Positions 15,416 through 24,798 are shown, counted from the first letter of the stretch. The stretch is 64,000 nucleotides of DNA from SIG307 sp045596385 (GCA_045596385.1 JAZOCC010000034.1:45549-109548), one strand, 5' to 3'. Numbers and translations are program-made. The notes: a model not told the origin generated them from the sequence alone.

Positions 15416-17190
15416 AAAAACCTCACCTTCCTCATCCGGTTCACCGCCGCCAGTACATCTTCCTTTCGCGGTAAATCCATAAATCGTTCACATTCCGTAA
15501 AATGATTGGAGAAGATGCAATCAAATCCTTCCTCTTCCATTTTGCGGTACAATGCTTCCAACTTCGTCCCCACATCAAACTTCGTATCGTTTAAGGACAC
15601 TTCCAAATACCGTATCAGAAAGCCCACTGCGTTCCTCTGTGCCTGGGTAATGAGACCCGACAGCATTCGTAAATCAATGGCCTCCTCGCCTACATAGATG
15701 ATCCCTACATCCGTCACCGCCAGACGCTCCAAGCCGGTTTCCGGTACAAAGGAGGTAAAGCCTTCTTTGCTTAAAATTCGGTTTTGCTTCCAGTCTGCCG
15801 GTTCTACCGGTTGCGGCACATCAATTGTCTCGCCCAGCCGTTTCGCTCCTTCGGTCACGTTATGTATCCGGTAATCCTCCATCATATATACCCGGTCCGC
15901 CACCGACAAATATTCGCCGCTTCCGCCAATCACAAGCACAGTGGAAACTCCTTCTGTTTCATACAACTCGCTGACCCGTTCCGTAAAGGGCGTAATCGGC
16001 TCTTTCTTTACCAGCTCACGCATCCGTGCATCCCGTATCATAAAGTTCGTGGCACTTCGGTCTTCATCAATCAGAAGCAGCTTACTTCCCATGTTTACCG
16101 CTTCCATAATGTTTGCCGCCTGAGAGGTAGAACCGGAAGCCCGCTCCGTAGAAAAATGTGCCGTGTCTTGTCCCGGTATCCATTTGATAAAAGGTGCAAT
16201 GTTGACATTTTTCACACTTCGTCCGTCCTCCGCCACAATCCCCATGGCCGTAGCATCCGTAATGCAAAGCTCTCTTCCGTCGCCCCATGCGTGGTCGTAA
16301 ATTCCGGCGGAAATCGCCTCAAGTAAAGTAGACTTTCCCGAATATCCGCCTCCGGTAATGACGGTTACGCCCCTCTTAATACCCATGCCTTTGACACCGC
16401 ACACCTCGATTTCCTCTTCGGGAACCGCTGTAAACGGCACTGCATTCTTCATCGGCAAATCATTTCCTCCTTCTCGCGGCAAAACGCTTCCGTTGGCCAG
16501 GAAAGCACAATACGGACTACTCTTCAGCCACTTACGGATATCCCTCTGGAGCTTCTCTAACTCCAATGCATCCGCATACTCATGTCGCTTAAACTCCGCA
16601 ATATACCGGTCCACCGTATCCGGCAAATCCTGCGTCAGCATTCGCAGTGTCTTTCGCAGATTCCGCTCCGGCAACTGTACCTGAAGCATGATGCAAAGGC
16701 AAAGTTCCGGCGGTCCCACCTCCTCCGGCGGTATCAAATACACCGCGCCACCACTACCAATGGTATAATCCTTTTTCAGACACATCTTAAAGTACACGGA
16801 ATTCCTCGCCAAGACTTCCCCTCCCGGTCGATAACAGTAATACTTTCCCTTCTCACTGTCCGGCCGGTTCCGGTTGTACAGCGGCTCATTTAACTCATCG
16901 ATGTACGGAAAAAATGCCCTCAGGCAATAATCCGCTCCCGCCACACTTGTCTCCGTAATTCCCAGACACCTTACCGGGATGGATACGGTAATGGTCGGCT
17001 TATCCTGTGCCAGCTTGTGGGTCCGTTCTATCCGGTACCCGATATCCTCCCGGTAATAAGTACTGTCCATATCTTCATAGGGTGCCATTGTTCCCTGATA
17101 CGGATTCACCAACATCTGCCCTTCATACATCTCCTTATACGTTTTTGTGTTTGCTTCCATACGTAAAATCATTTGTTTCAATCGTTTCAT
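15412..17190 (-). CDS. ABC-class ATPase of the COG3044 type, paralogue A
   Basis: 592 residues, same family as its downstream neighbour. Walker A GGGYSGKSTLLEAI, signature ASGSTSQAANI, Walker B KLLLIDEDRSA and a following GGSGEYL are intact; an N-terminal domain of about 240 residues precedes them. The ATG lies four bases after the GNAT stop, so the two are translationally coupled. The pairing of this ATPase with a GNAT enzyme, duplicated as a unit, suggests that they work together; the substrate is unknown. Confidence 0.88.
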   Translation of the reverse strand: MKRLKQMILRMEANTKTYKEMYEGQMLVNPYQGTMAPYEDMDSTYYREDIGYRIERTHKLAQDKPTITVSIPVRCLGITETSVAGADYCLRAFFPYIDELNEPLYNRNRPDSEKGKYYCYRPGGEVLARNSVYFKMCLKKDYTIGSGGAVYLIPPEEVGPPELCLCIMLQVQLPERNLRKTLRMLTQDLPDTVDRYIAEFKRHEYADALELEKLQRDIRKWLKSSPYCAFLANGSVLPREGGNDLPMKNAVPFTAVPEEEIEVCGVKGMGIKRGVTVITGGGYSGKSTLLEAISAGIYDHAWGDGRELCITDATAMGIVAEDGRSVKNVNIAPFIKWIPGQDTAHFSTERASGSTSQAANIMEAVNMGSKLLLIDEDRSATNFMIRDARMRELVKKEPITPFTERVSELYETEGVSTVLVIGGSGEYLSVADRVYMMEDYRIHNVTEGAKRLGETIDVPQPVEPADWKQNRILSKEGFTSFVPETGLERLAVTDVGIIYVGEEAIDLRMLSGLITQAQRNAVGFLIRYLEVSLNDTKFDVGTKLEALYRKMEEEGFDCIFSNHFTECERFMDLPRKEDVLAAVNRMRKVRFL

Positions 17191-17194
17191 GGTA

Positions 17195-17707
17195 TCAGCC
17201 CCCTGTTCTTTCGTTGCAATCGCAACAATTCCGCTCGTTTCTTACTCTCTTTTCAAACACCTGCGTTTCCTCGCCCCATACTGTGTGCATCATTTTCCGA
17301 AATACAAAGCCGTACTTTTCGTACAAACCGATTTCATTGGAAGAGACATAAACATTCTCATATCCGTCCTGTTCCGCAAGTGTGCAAGCGTGTTGGATTA
17401 ACTTCTCCGAATAACGCTTCCCCCTACATGCCGGATAAGTATACACAAACCCAATCCACGGCCTCATACCGGGTTCCGTTTCCTCTTCCGTAATTTCATC
17501 CCGCTCTGCCAACGTACAAAACGCAAGAAGCTTGGCATCTTCCACCAGCAATAAAAGTCTTGTTCTTTCACCGTACCGTTCTTTTAACTGTCCCTGCGTG
17601 AGCACCTCATACAAATACTTCGCCGCACGCCAGTCTGCCTGTACAATTTGTTCCCGCAGGAGTTTTTGCATCTCACTCGATTGCTTAAAATACTCAATAA
17701 TCTTCAA
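17195..17707 (-). CDS. GNAT family N-acetyltransferase
   Basis: 170 residues. The acetyl-CoA fold is recognisable from LLLVEDAKLLAFCTLAERDE through IGFVYTYPACRGKRYSEKLIQHACTLAEQDGYENVYVSSNEIGLYEKYGFVF. The start is TTG at 17707, eight bases after AAGGAG. It is the first gene of the GNAT-ATPase A-ATPase B unit. Target unknown. Confidence 0.9.
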   Translation of the reverse strand: MKIIEYFKQSSEMQKLLREQIVQADWRAAKYLYEVLTQGQLKERYGERTRLLLLVEDAKLLAFCTLAERDEITEEETEPGMRPWIGFVYTYPACRGKRYSEKLIQHACTLAEQDGYENVYVSSNEIGLYEKYGFVFRKMMHTVWGEETQVFEKRVRNERNCCDCNERTGG

Positions 17708-17826
17708 ATAAACGCTCCTTCATTCTCTGTGTTGTGATTTTCTGTTACATTTGGTTCTGTTACTTGTTTTGTTGGGAAAAATAAAGAGAACTTCTTATTT
17801 AAATCGAGAAATACCTGATTGGAATA

Positions 17827-17898
17827 GAGTTTCGCTGGCGAAACTCCGCGCCGGTGCGCAGTCACGCAGTGACAACTACCGCTTACGCGCCGTGTACA
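17827..17898. repeat. Cluster of short palindromes
   Basis: Adjacent hairpins: GAGTTTCG/CGAAACTC with a 4-nt loop (17827-17846), GTCAC/GTGAC (17861-17873), and GC-rich CGCGCC segments on both sides. It looks like a REP-type intergenic repeat. It lies between the 19-aa peptide unit and the GNAT operon. Confidence 0.5.
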
Positions 17899-17910
17899 TA
17901 AACATAGAAA

Positions 17911-17932
17911 GGGCACGTCCGCGGACGTGCCC
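17911..17932 (-). terminator. Terminator of the 19-aa peptide transcript
   Basis: A perfect 22-bp palindrome, GGGCACGTCCG and its mirror, followed on the minus strand by TTTC. The T run is short. Confidence 0.55.
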
Positions 17933-17962
17933 TGAAAACTCACCAAAAGATTCCCTGTGCAA

Positions 17963-18022
17963 TTAGAAATTGGACAGAGCTACGGCGACCGATACAACAT
18001 CCGACTTAAATAAGATTGTCAT
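17963..18022 (-). CDS. 19-residue peptide gene
   Basis: MTILFKSDVVSVAVALSNF, preceded by TAGGAGG at eight-base spacing and a perfect-consensus promoter. The peptide is mostly hydrophobic with one lysine and one aspartate and is too short for a standard membrane helix. It could be a small toxin, a signal peptide precursor, or a leader. It sits directly after the anti-sigma gene but has its own promoter and terminator. I do not recognise a family. Confidence 0.55.
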   Translation of the reverse strand: MTILFKSDVVSVAVALSNF

Positions 18023-18070
18023 ACAAATCGCCTCCTAACCATAAAAGAAAAAACATTCGTTACGATGGTC

Positions 18071-18099
18071 ATTATAACCAACCGTTTCTAATCTGTCAA
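18071..18099 (-). promoter_or_regulatory. Consensus sigma-A promoter of the 19-aa peptide
   Basis: TTGACA (18094-18099), exactly 17 nt, TATAAT (18071-18076) on the minus strand. It should be very strong; the transcript would start near 18064 and end near 17905. Confidence 0.8.
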
Positions 18100-18108
18100 G
18101 AAAAATTT

Positions 18109-19164
18109 TTATTCCACAAACTCAAACCGAACCCCGTTAATCACTACAGCTTCAATCTCATCCAAATTCATTATTTCCGGAGACGGACGATACTCCTTCG
18201 GTTCCGAATAGAAACGTTCACTGTATAACATAACATCCGAATATAAGTTATCCTCTTTGGCATGGGTTGTGTTGTGTGCTGCTCCCTGCGGTAAAGGTTC
18301 CCTGCTTCCATCTTTCATAATGAAGTAGGAGTTCGCTTCCAATGCATCGATTTCTTCCTCCGGCATCAACCACTTTTCCTCATAATAATTGTCGTTCTGA
18401 GACCGTTCAAACACCCCGTGATTTTGCGCATAAATAACAAAGGACATCGGGGAAAGTTCAATATACGTCGGTGTGTAATACTCCGATGCCGCTTCCGCCC
18501 CCTTTAACGCAAAGGAACGAATTTCCACATTTCCGGACACATCAAGCAGCACTTCTTCGGTTGTTTCCGTCATCGGGAAGGTAAATACTCCCTGATGATC
18601 GGTATAAGTACGCCCCGATGCCTGAAATCCTAACAGGAACACCCGCCCGGTCTCCGTTGCCTGTTCTTCCAGCTCCATTGCACCGTAACTGTAATTCACG
18701 CCGTATTCTATGGTGTTAATCATACGAGGCTGAATATTCATTTTATATTCTCCCTGAGCAATACCGGTATCCATTTTTTCCAGCCACTTCTTACCAGTTC
18801 TGTCCAATGCAGTGTACTTTACCGTCATTTCCACAACCACTCCATCCGATAACAGTTCCTCTACCGTTACGCAAATGTGTTCATCCGCCTTCGAGAAAAT
18901 TGCAGTCTCAACAGCATCCGCCAACGTCCCATAGGAAGGGGTTTCCCTTAAAATATGAGAACGGATTTCAGCGACCGCTGTGGGAGCGTACACGCCCGCG
19001 ACACATACAATAGCCAGCACTGCTGCCACCAAGCCCCACTTTTTAAATGCAATTGTTTTTTTCTGTGTTCCTGTACTTTGACTGACACGATTCCATATTT
19101 CTTTCTTTACTTCTTCCTCCGGTGTGATTTGTTCAATCACATTCACATAATCTTCTTTCCGCAT
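18109..19164 (-). CDS. Membrane anti-sigma factor, DUF4179-like
   Basis: 351 residues. A cytoplasmic N-terminus with TPEEEVKKEIWNRV (about 1-42), one membrane helix near 44-62 (GLVAAVLAIVCVAGVYAPTAVA), and a long extracytoplasmic domain with DUF4179-like features. It lies 25 nt downstream of an ECF sigma gene and should hold that sigma factor inactive until an envelope signal arrives. The signal is unknown. Confidence 0.8.
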   Translation of the reverse strand: MRKEDYVNVIEQITPEEEVKKEIWNRVSQSTGTQKKTIAFKKWGLVAAVLAIVCVAGVYAPTAVAEIRSHILRETPSYGTLADAVETAIFSKADEHICVTVEELLSDGVVVEMTVKYTALDRTGKKWLEKMDTGIAQGEYKMNIQPRMINTIEYGVNYSYGAMELEEQATETGRVFLLGFQASGRTYTDHQGVFTFPMTETTEEVLLDVSGNVEIRSFALKGAEAASEYYTPTYIELSPMSFVIYAQNHGVFERSQNDNYYEEKWLMPEEEIDALEANSYFIMKDGSREPLPQGAAHNTTHAKEDNLYSDVMLYSERFYSEPKEYRPSPEIMNLDEIEAVVINGVRFEFVE

Positions 19165-19189
19165 AATTTTCCGTCCTTTCTGAATTGTT

Positions 19190-19672
19190 TTATTCCAGTT
19201 CCATTTTCAACAGTTCTCTTGCCTTTGCCAAACGGGTTTGTATGGTAGAAGGTTTCGTATGCAAAATCTTAGCAATCTCCGCTGTTTTATAGCCTTCGTA
19301 ATAGTAAAGATAGGTCGGCAGCGCATATTTTTCATCAAGGCTCATTACCGTCCGATATACCTCACTCCCGCTTCCGCTTTCTGCGACAAGCCCGTTTTTA
19401 TCAGCATGTTCCGCAATTGAATCCTCATAGGAAACCGACTTTTTGACCCACCACTTTTTTAAATGGTTTTTGCAAAGATTCGAGGCCGAAACAATCAACC
19501 ACGCTTTTGTTTTTTCATCCGTCTCATATTGAAAAGGTTTAGAAAGTAGCTGACAGAACGTTTCCTGGGCCATATCCTGCGTATCCGCATGATTTTTCAT
19601 ATAAAGAAAACAGACTTTATAAACGGTATCAAAATATAAGTTATAGATACGTTCCGGTTCAAACTTCTCCAT
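19190..19672 (-). CDS. ECF-type RNA polymerase sigma factor
   Basis: 160 residues. Region 2 is FDTVYKVCFLYMKNHADTQDMAQETFCQLL with the DAQD-like motif; region 4 is ALPTYLYYYEGYKTAEIAKILHTKPSTIQTRLAKARELLK. It forms an operon with the DUF4179 anti-sigma gene that follows. Confidence 0.92.
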   Translation of the reverse strand: MEKFEPERIYNLYFDTVYKVCFLYMKNHADTQDMAQETFCQLLSKPFQYETDEKTKAWLIVSASNLCKNHLKKWWVKKSVSYEDSIAEHADKNGLVAESGSGSEVYRTVMSLDEKYALPTYLYYYEGYKTAEIAKILHTKPSTIQTRLAKARELLKMELE

Positions 19673-19694
19673 CAGTTCCTCCTTTCCTGCATTA

Positions 19695-19706
19695 CATAAG
19701 CGCTTA
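19695..19706. promoter_or_regulatory. Palindrome upstream of the sigma gene
   Basis: ATAAGCGCTTAT is a perfect 12-bp palindrome 23 nt upstream of the sigma start. It resembles the core of a cre site but lacks the outer TG/CA. Confidence 0.3.
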
Positions 19707-19792
19707 TATCAATAAAACAATCCAAGGACTCATTCTATCCTTAGCTTTTTCTTTTTTTCAAACTTTTACCGAAATACAGCCCCCTTCAAAGG

Positions 19793-19835
19793 AAAAAGAC
19801 CATCAAACCGTAATGATTGAACCCGTTTGATGGCC
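19793..19835 (-). terminator. Terminator after the GH120 gene
   Basis: Minus-strand stem GGCCATCAAAC/GTTTGATGGTC followed by TTTTT. Confidence 0.8.
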
Positions 19836-19886
19836 TTTGCCGTTTCAATATTTTATTATACTCGAAATAATACTTCGAACGTTTCC

Positions 19887-21911
19887 TTACAGTACAAACT
19901 CCGCATCCTGCTTCTCACTACCCATCACTTCAAACGGTCCCGGGGTTACATTGCCTGCCGGACGCTTCTTCCCGAAGAAATCCGTATCAAATACGATGTT
20001 GGTGCCGTCCGGATTTTCGTAAGCCATTTCGGCATGATAGGATGTTCCGAGGGTATCTGCCAACAACAGCTTGGAGCCTTCTCCGCCCAGTAAGTCTGCA
20101 TTTTTAATACATACCTTTACGCTCTTCTTATCCTCGGAAACCGTTACCGTAATGCCCGGCTCCTCACATACCTTTGCTTCCGGTTCATGAGAGCAGCCTA
20201 CCGCTCCGCCGAAGTATGCGTTTCCCTTAATCTGCACCGGAATTGCCCAACGTCCCAGCGGGAAAATACTGCCATACTTTTCAATACGCTCCTTGCGCTC
20301 TTCTTCCGTGTACTCCCACGGCATCTTCTCATCACCGGTCGGATACTTGTCGTAGCAGGAAAGTCCCGCCGGATGCAAATAACAGATAGAATCCGCCGGT
20401 ACACCGTCCATCACCGGACCGCCGTCCTCTCGTTCCTTACGCTCCGGAAGCGGCAAATGTTCGAAGAAGGTCATCGGCTTTACATCCTTATCGCCGTCAC
20501 CTAAGAACAGGTTATTCACATAACGATCGTCTCCGCCGGAGAAATTGTTGTATCCTGCCATCGCAGTCTCGTGCGGGAAATGATACGGTGTCGAACGGCC
20601 CAACTCCTCCTTCGGCAAAATTCTGCCTGCAAACAGGTTATGTACAAAGGCACCGCCCTGTGCCATGTTTCTGAAGTTCATCGGGGACAGGAACAAGTTG
20701 TGGTCCACCAGATACGGTCCGTGACATACTTCCACAAAGAAATCCTCGGAAAGGTTGTCAAAGAACACGTTTCTGCTGATACGGGTGCCTTGTGCCTGCC
20801 AGTCTAACCATACCGCACGATAGCAGCCGTAAATCTTATTATTCGTAATCTGAGTGTCTAACGATGCATGCAACTTAATACCTGCCACTTCCGCACCGTG
20901 GAACACACGCTTATGATGAATTCTGTAAATGGTATTTCCGGTAATGGTACTGAAGGCACCGCCCAAATGACCTACCACGCCTGCCTGCTCACAATCGTGA
21001 ATCACATTGTTGCGTACCATATGGCTACCGATAAAATCCTTGTGCCAGTTTCCGTGAAGGGCACGGAAAATAACTTCCTGCTCTCTCTGGGTACCGCCCT
21101 TACCCTTGCCGTCGGACCACTCGTTATGGCCGGTACTGATGTCCTTTCCGAGGCTGACACCCACACACTTGGAGCCGAAAATCTCATTATCTTCGATAAT
21201 CCAGCCCTTACTCCAATGCGGTCCGATTAAGCCCTCCTGAAGTGCCGTCGGCGGAGCCCACTGCGGAGCACCCTGACAAATGGTAAAGCCCTTTACCGTG
21301 ATATAGTTGAGACCTGTCTTTTCCGGCCAGAAGCAGAACGGACGCACCGTGATTTCCACGTCTTCCTTGGTCGGGTCCGCATCACCGAAATTCGCCCAAA
21401 TCTTTGTGGTCTTCTCTCCTGCCTCTGCATACCAAACAAGCTTCGATTCCTCCGGATACTTCGCCTGCGGCCAAACTTCCGGGTTCGTCAGCTTTTCTAA
21501 CGATTCCGCCTCGTACATCGGCAATTTATTCAAATACACATCGCCAAGATGCGGTACAAAGGCGCCCTTAAACAGCCAGTCACCGTACAGATCCTCTTTA
21601 AACGGATTGCGGTCCTTAAACAAACTGTTGTCTACCTCGGTGCTCCATACCTGTCCGCCTTCGTTTTTCCAGTCTTTTACCTCTTCCGCACCGGAAATCA
21701 CTACTTCGCCGTCACCGGCAGACCGGTATACAATTCTTGCATTCTCGGTTCCGCCGTTTTCCGGTCTGACCCATTCTCTGTACACGCCCGCATGTACCGT
21801 AACCGTGTCTCCGGCTACAGCCACCTTAGCGGCATGAGAAATGGTTAAAAACGGCTGCTCAGCTGTTCCGACTGCTGCGTCATTTCCTGTTTTCGCTACA
21901 TGATACTCCAT
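19887..21911 (-). CDS. GH120 beta-xylosidase, right-handed beta-helix
   Basis: 674 residues, starting MEYHVAKTGND after GAGGAGG. The parallel beta-helix is seen from repeated N-x-I-x-G/D turns (VRNNVIHDC, ITGNTIYRI, ITNNKIYGC, ISRNVFFDN) between about 200 and 430, with an inserted beta domain near 80-200. The N-terminal sequence and length fit GH120, known from Thermoanaerobacterium and bifidobacterial xylosidases. Candidate catalytic residues are D370 in AVWLDWQ and E394 in FFVEVCHGP. No signal peptide. It follows GH3 by 30 nt and should convert imported xylo-oligosaccharides to xylose. A polysaccharide lyase-like role is the alternative. Confidence 0.8.
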   Translation of the reverse strand: MEYHVAKTGNDAAVGTAEQPFLTISHAAKVAVAGDTVTVHAGVYREWVRPENGGTENARIVYRSAGDGEVVISGAEEVKDWKNEGGQVWSTEVDNSLFKDRNPFKEDLYGDWLFKGAFVPHLGDVYLNKLPMYEAESLEKLTNPEVWPQAKYPEESKLVWYAEAGEKTTKIWANFGDADPTKEDVEITVRPFCFWPEKTGLNYITVKGFTICQGAPQWAPPTALQEGLIGPHWSKGWIIEDNEIFGSKCVGVSLGKDISTGHNEWSDGKGKGGTQREQEVIFRALHGNWHKDFIGSHMVRNNVIHDCEQAGVVGHLGGAFSTITGNTIYRIHHKRVFHGAEVAGIKLHASLDTQITNNKIYGCYRAVWLDWQAQGTRISRNVFFDNLSEDFFVEVCHGPYLVDHNLFLSPMNFRNMAQGGAFVHNLFAGRILPKEELGRSTPYHFPHETAMAGYNNFSGGDDRYVNNLFLGDGDKDVKPMTFFEHLPLPERKEREDGGPVMDGVPADSICYLHPAGLSCYDKYPTGDEKMPWEYTEEERKERIEKYGSIFPLGRWAIPVQIKGNAYFGGAVGCSHEPEAKVCEEPGITVTVSEDKKSVKVCIKNADLLGGEGSKLLLADTLGTSYHAEMAYENPDGTNIVFDTDFFGKKRPAGNVTPGPFEVMGSEKQDAEFVL

Positions 21912-21941
21912 AATAAACCTCCTCGTATAATAAGTTTTATC

Positions 21942-24692
21942 TTACTTTATCTTCTCAATTACAATCTTATGAAAATCAATTCCGCTTTGTCCGAAGGCCA
22001 GACGCACTCTGGTCGGCTGGAAGGTCAGCATATACTCTCCCGTAAAGGACACCGGCTCTCCGTTTGTTCCGTGCCAGGTAAAGGTATCGTGAACCGTCCC
22101 CATAAAGTACAGCGTTACCGGCATCTGCGCCAACTCACTTGCCGTAGAACTTGCAGTAAAGGTGAAGCGATACTTTGTTACCTCCGCCACATTTAACATG
22201 AAAGTATGGTGACTTCCCTTTTTGCTGTGTACACCGGTCAAATCAATCTCAAGATATTCATCCAGATTATAGGTATAGCTTTCGTTTACGCCATCGTCTT
22301 CATCCTCTTCATGGTAGTTCACACGCTCTATCTCGTCATCAATTCCGCGTAAACGCTTTAACGCATGGGTACTCAGAATAAACCGGCAAATATTTGCCGC
22401 ATTTCTCTGCAATTCCGCCCGGGTCAGCGTTCCGTCCGCCAAAGCTTCCATCACGTTGTCATCATGGGTCAGGCTGTCGGTACATACCATATACACATCG
22501 TTCTGAGACATGGCCAGTGCCGCAAAATCCCGCTTATCCACCGGCTGATTCCGTCTGTTAATGGCAGCCCACCAATCGGTCATTACCATGCCGTCAAAGC
22601 CCCAATCATCACGTAAAATCGCCGTTGCCAAATCGTAATTTCCCGCAGTCCAGACTCCGTTTAAACAACCGTAGGTGGTCATAATCGTCTTTGCCTTACC
22701 GTCCTTTACCGCAATTTCAAAGCACTTCAAATAAATCTCTCGAAGGGCTCTCTCGGAAATCACGGAATCCGAAGTATGGCGCCCCGACTCCTGATCGTTT
22801 CCGCAAAAATGCTTAATGGTACCGGTTACTCCCGCAGAATGGAAGCCGTGAAGCTCTGCTGATGCCATGGTTCCGGTCAAATACGGGTCTTCGGAAAAAT
22901 ACTCGAAGTTCCGTCCGTTAAGCGGATGACGATGCAAGTTCATGCCCGGTCCCAGCATACAATCCACTTTATGATACGCCGCTTCCAAGCCGAAGCAAGT
23001 GAATAACTCATAAATCAGTTCCTTGTTAAAGGTAGAAGCGATTAATGTGCCGTTCGGAATGCTGAAAGCCTTGGTACCACAGTCCATACGGATACCTGCC
23101 GGTCCGTCCGCGCAACACCCGCACGGAATCCCGAACGCCAGCAACTCATCGGTCACACCACCGAAGGTGGATGCCGTACCCGGTGTTACCTTCGGACTGC
23201 TCATACCTTCACCGCGAATGATACATGCCAAATTCTCATCGGAAAACTGGGCAATAAACGCATCCATGGTTGCCTTTCCCTCTGCCACATCCGCCAGCTT
23301 AATTCCCTTATCACCGGTGTATTCCAGTTCCTTCGGCATACGGGCTTTTCTCCGCACCTCATCCTGCGGTTCCACCGCCGGTACTTCTTCAAACTTCACC
23401 GCATAACCGTCGCCGGTCTTCTCCGGTATCATTCGGGTAAAGGAACGCTCCGGTGCCAGCACCTGCTCGTGCTCGGACACCACATAAGTCTCCGGTACAT
23501 TAGTAGAAGCAACCTTCTTTGCACTACGCACATCCGCGCCTACATAAAAAATATATTCTCCTGCCTCCAACACAAAGCAGGACTTATATCCGGTCTTCCC
23601 ACAATCATCAAAGGAAGCAATCTCTTCCGTCTTTACGTTTACCTTCAGCACCTGCGTCTCCTTCGGCGCCAGTTCCTTTGTCTTCTCATAGCCGCAAAGC
23701 ACTCTTGCAGGCTTGCCGAGAAGTCCCTGAGGTGCCTCACAGTACACCTGTACTACTTCCTTACCGGATGTATCGCCGGTGTTGGTTACCGCCACCTCTA
23801 AAATCACGCCTTCTTTCGTAACAGAAACCGACTTCGTCTCCATGGAGAAAGTCGTATAAGACAGACCGAATCCAAACGGGTACATCACCCTATCCTTGGC
23901 AAAGGTCTCAAAATAACGATAGCCCACATAAATATCTTCGGAGTAAAAATTCCGCTCCCTGCTTCCGAAATACGGATGAGACGGATAGTCCTCAATGGTA
24001 TACGCAATCGTATCCGGCAGCTTACCGGACGGGCTCACCTGACCGGTTAACACACGCGCCGTACCGGTTCCGCCAAGCATACCGCCCTGCCAACCGTATA
24101 ACACTGCCTCCGGCTCATATTTGGTTACAAAACTCATATCGATAAGGCCGCCCACATTCAAAAGCACCACCATCTTTTTAAAATGCTTCCGTACCTTGGC
24201 AAGCATCTCCTCTTCGCCGTCACTTAAGAAGTACGCACCTTTTTCCGCACGATTATCCTGATCCTCGCCTGCGGTACGTCCGAGAATCACAAGAGCCACC
24301 TCCGACTCCGACGCTGCCTTTTCGCAAAGAGCATCGGTTAGCTCCATTTCCTTCTGGCTCCAAGGCTCTGCCCCCCAGCCGGTACCCAAATCAAAGGGAT
24401 GCTCCAGGCACCAATCTTCGTATACCTTTAACAACTCGCGGTTAACCTCTACGACCCCGCTTTCCAAAAGTCCTTCTGTAATCCCCACTACATGAGATAC
24501 ATTTACCATACCGCCGGAGCCGGTACCGCTTTTATAATAATCCAGCTGGATTCTGCCGAATACCGCTACCTTTTCGCCCTTCTTAAACGGTAATACCTTG
24601 TTCTCGTTGCGAAGCAGAACGCATCCTTCCGCCACCGATTGAACAGCCTTCTCCGAATAATACTGCCAATCCAATACCTTCTTCTGTCCCAT
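21942..24692 (-). CDS. GH3 glycosidase with permuted domain order
   Basis: 916 residues from the ATG at 24692, which follows AAAGGA; an upstream extension lacks a site. Normally the GH3 barrel comes first. Here the alpha/beta sandwich (about 10-235, with GEDQDNRAEKGAYFLSDGE) and a fibronectin-III domain (about 250-415) precede the TIM barrel (about 470-850), which holds KHFCGNDQE and the nucleophile D706 in GMVMTDWW. About 90 extra C-terminal residues follow. This permutation is known from Butyrivibrio and Ruminococcus beta-glucosidases. Activity could be beta-glucosidase or beta-xylosidase; pairing with GH120 favours xylan oligosaccharides. Cytoplasmic. Confidence 0.92.
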   Translation of the reverse strand: MGQKKVLDWQYYSEKAVQSVAEGCVLLRNENKVLPFKKGEKVAVFGRIQLDYYKSGTGSGGMVNVSHVVGITEGLLESGVVEVNRELLKVYEDWCLEHPFDLGTGWGAEPWSQKEMELTDALCEKAASESEVALVILGRTAGEDQDNRAEKGAYFLSDGEEEMLAKVRKHFKKMVVLLNVGGLIDMSFVTKYEPEAVLYGWQGGMLGGTGTARVLTGQVSPSGKLPDTIAYTIEDYPSHPYFGSRERNFYSEDIYVGYRYFETFAKDRVMYPFGFGLSYTTFSMETKSVSVTKEGVILEVAVTNTGDTSGKEVVQVYCEAPQGLLGKPARVLCGYEKTKELAPKETQVLKVNVKTEEIASFDDCGKTGYKSCFVLEAGEYIFYVGADVRSAKKVASTNVPETYVVSEHEQVLAPERSFTRMIPEKTGDGYAVKFEEVPAVEPQDEVRRKARMPKELEYTGDKGIKLADVAEGKATMDAFIAQFSDENLACIIRGEGMSSPKVTPGTASTFGGVTDELLAFGIPCGCCADGPAGIRMDCGTKAFSIPNGTLIASTFNKELIYELFTCFGLEAAYHKVDCMLGPGMNLHRHPLNGRNFEYFSEDPYLTGTMASAELHGFHSAGVTGTIKHFCGNDQESGRHTSDSVISERALREIYLKCFEIAVKDGKAKTIMTTYGCLNGVWTAGNYDLATAILRDDWGFDGMVMTDWWAAINRRNQPVDKRDFAALAMSQNDVYMVCTDSLTHDDNVMEALADGTLTRAELQRNAANICRFILSTHALKRLRGIDDEIERVNYHEEDEDDGVNESYTYNLDEYLEIDLTGVHSKKGSHHTFMLNVAEVTKYRFTFTASSTASELAQMPVTLYFMGTVHDTFTWHGTNGEPVSFTGEYMLTFQPTRVRLAFGQSGIDFHKIVIEKIK

Positions 24693-24798
24693 AAAAATCC
24701 TTTCTGCCGAACCTCCGGCACTTTTTCTTATGCTGTACAACCTGCACTTTTGCGCCCATTAACAGCGCTTCACACCACTCTCACCCGGTATAAACACT

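Noticed and set aside
13612..17190. ABC transporter operon
   Set aside because: Both ATPases are of the soluble COG3044 class with long N-terminal domains and no permease gene is adjacent.
17704..17946. 80-codon minus-strand frame upstream of the GNAT gene
   Set aside because: It runs through the palindrome cluster and has no credible start; better explained by repeat sequence.
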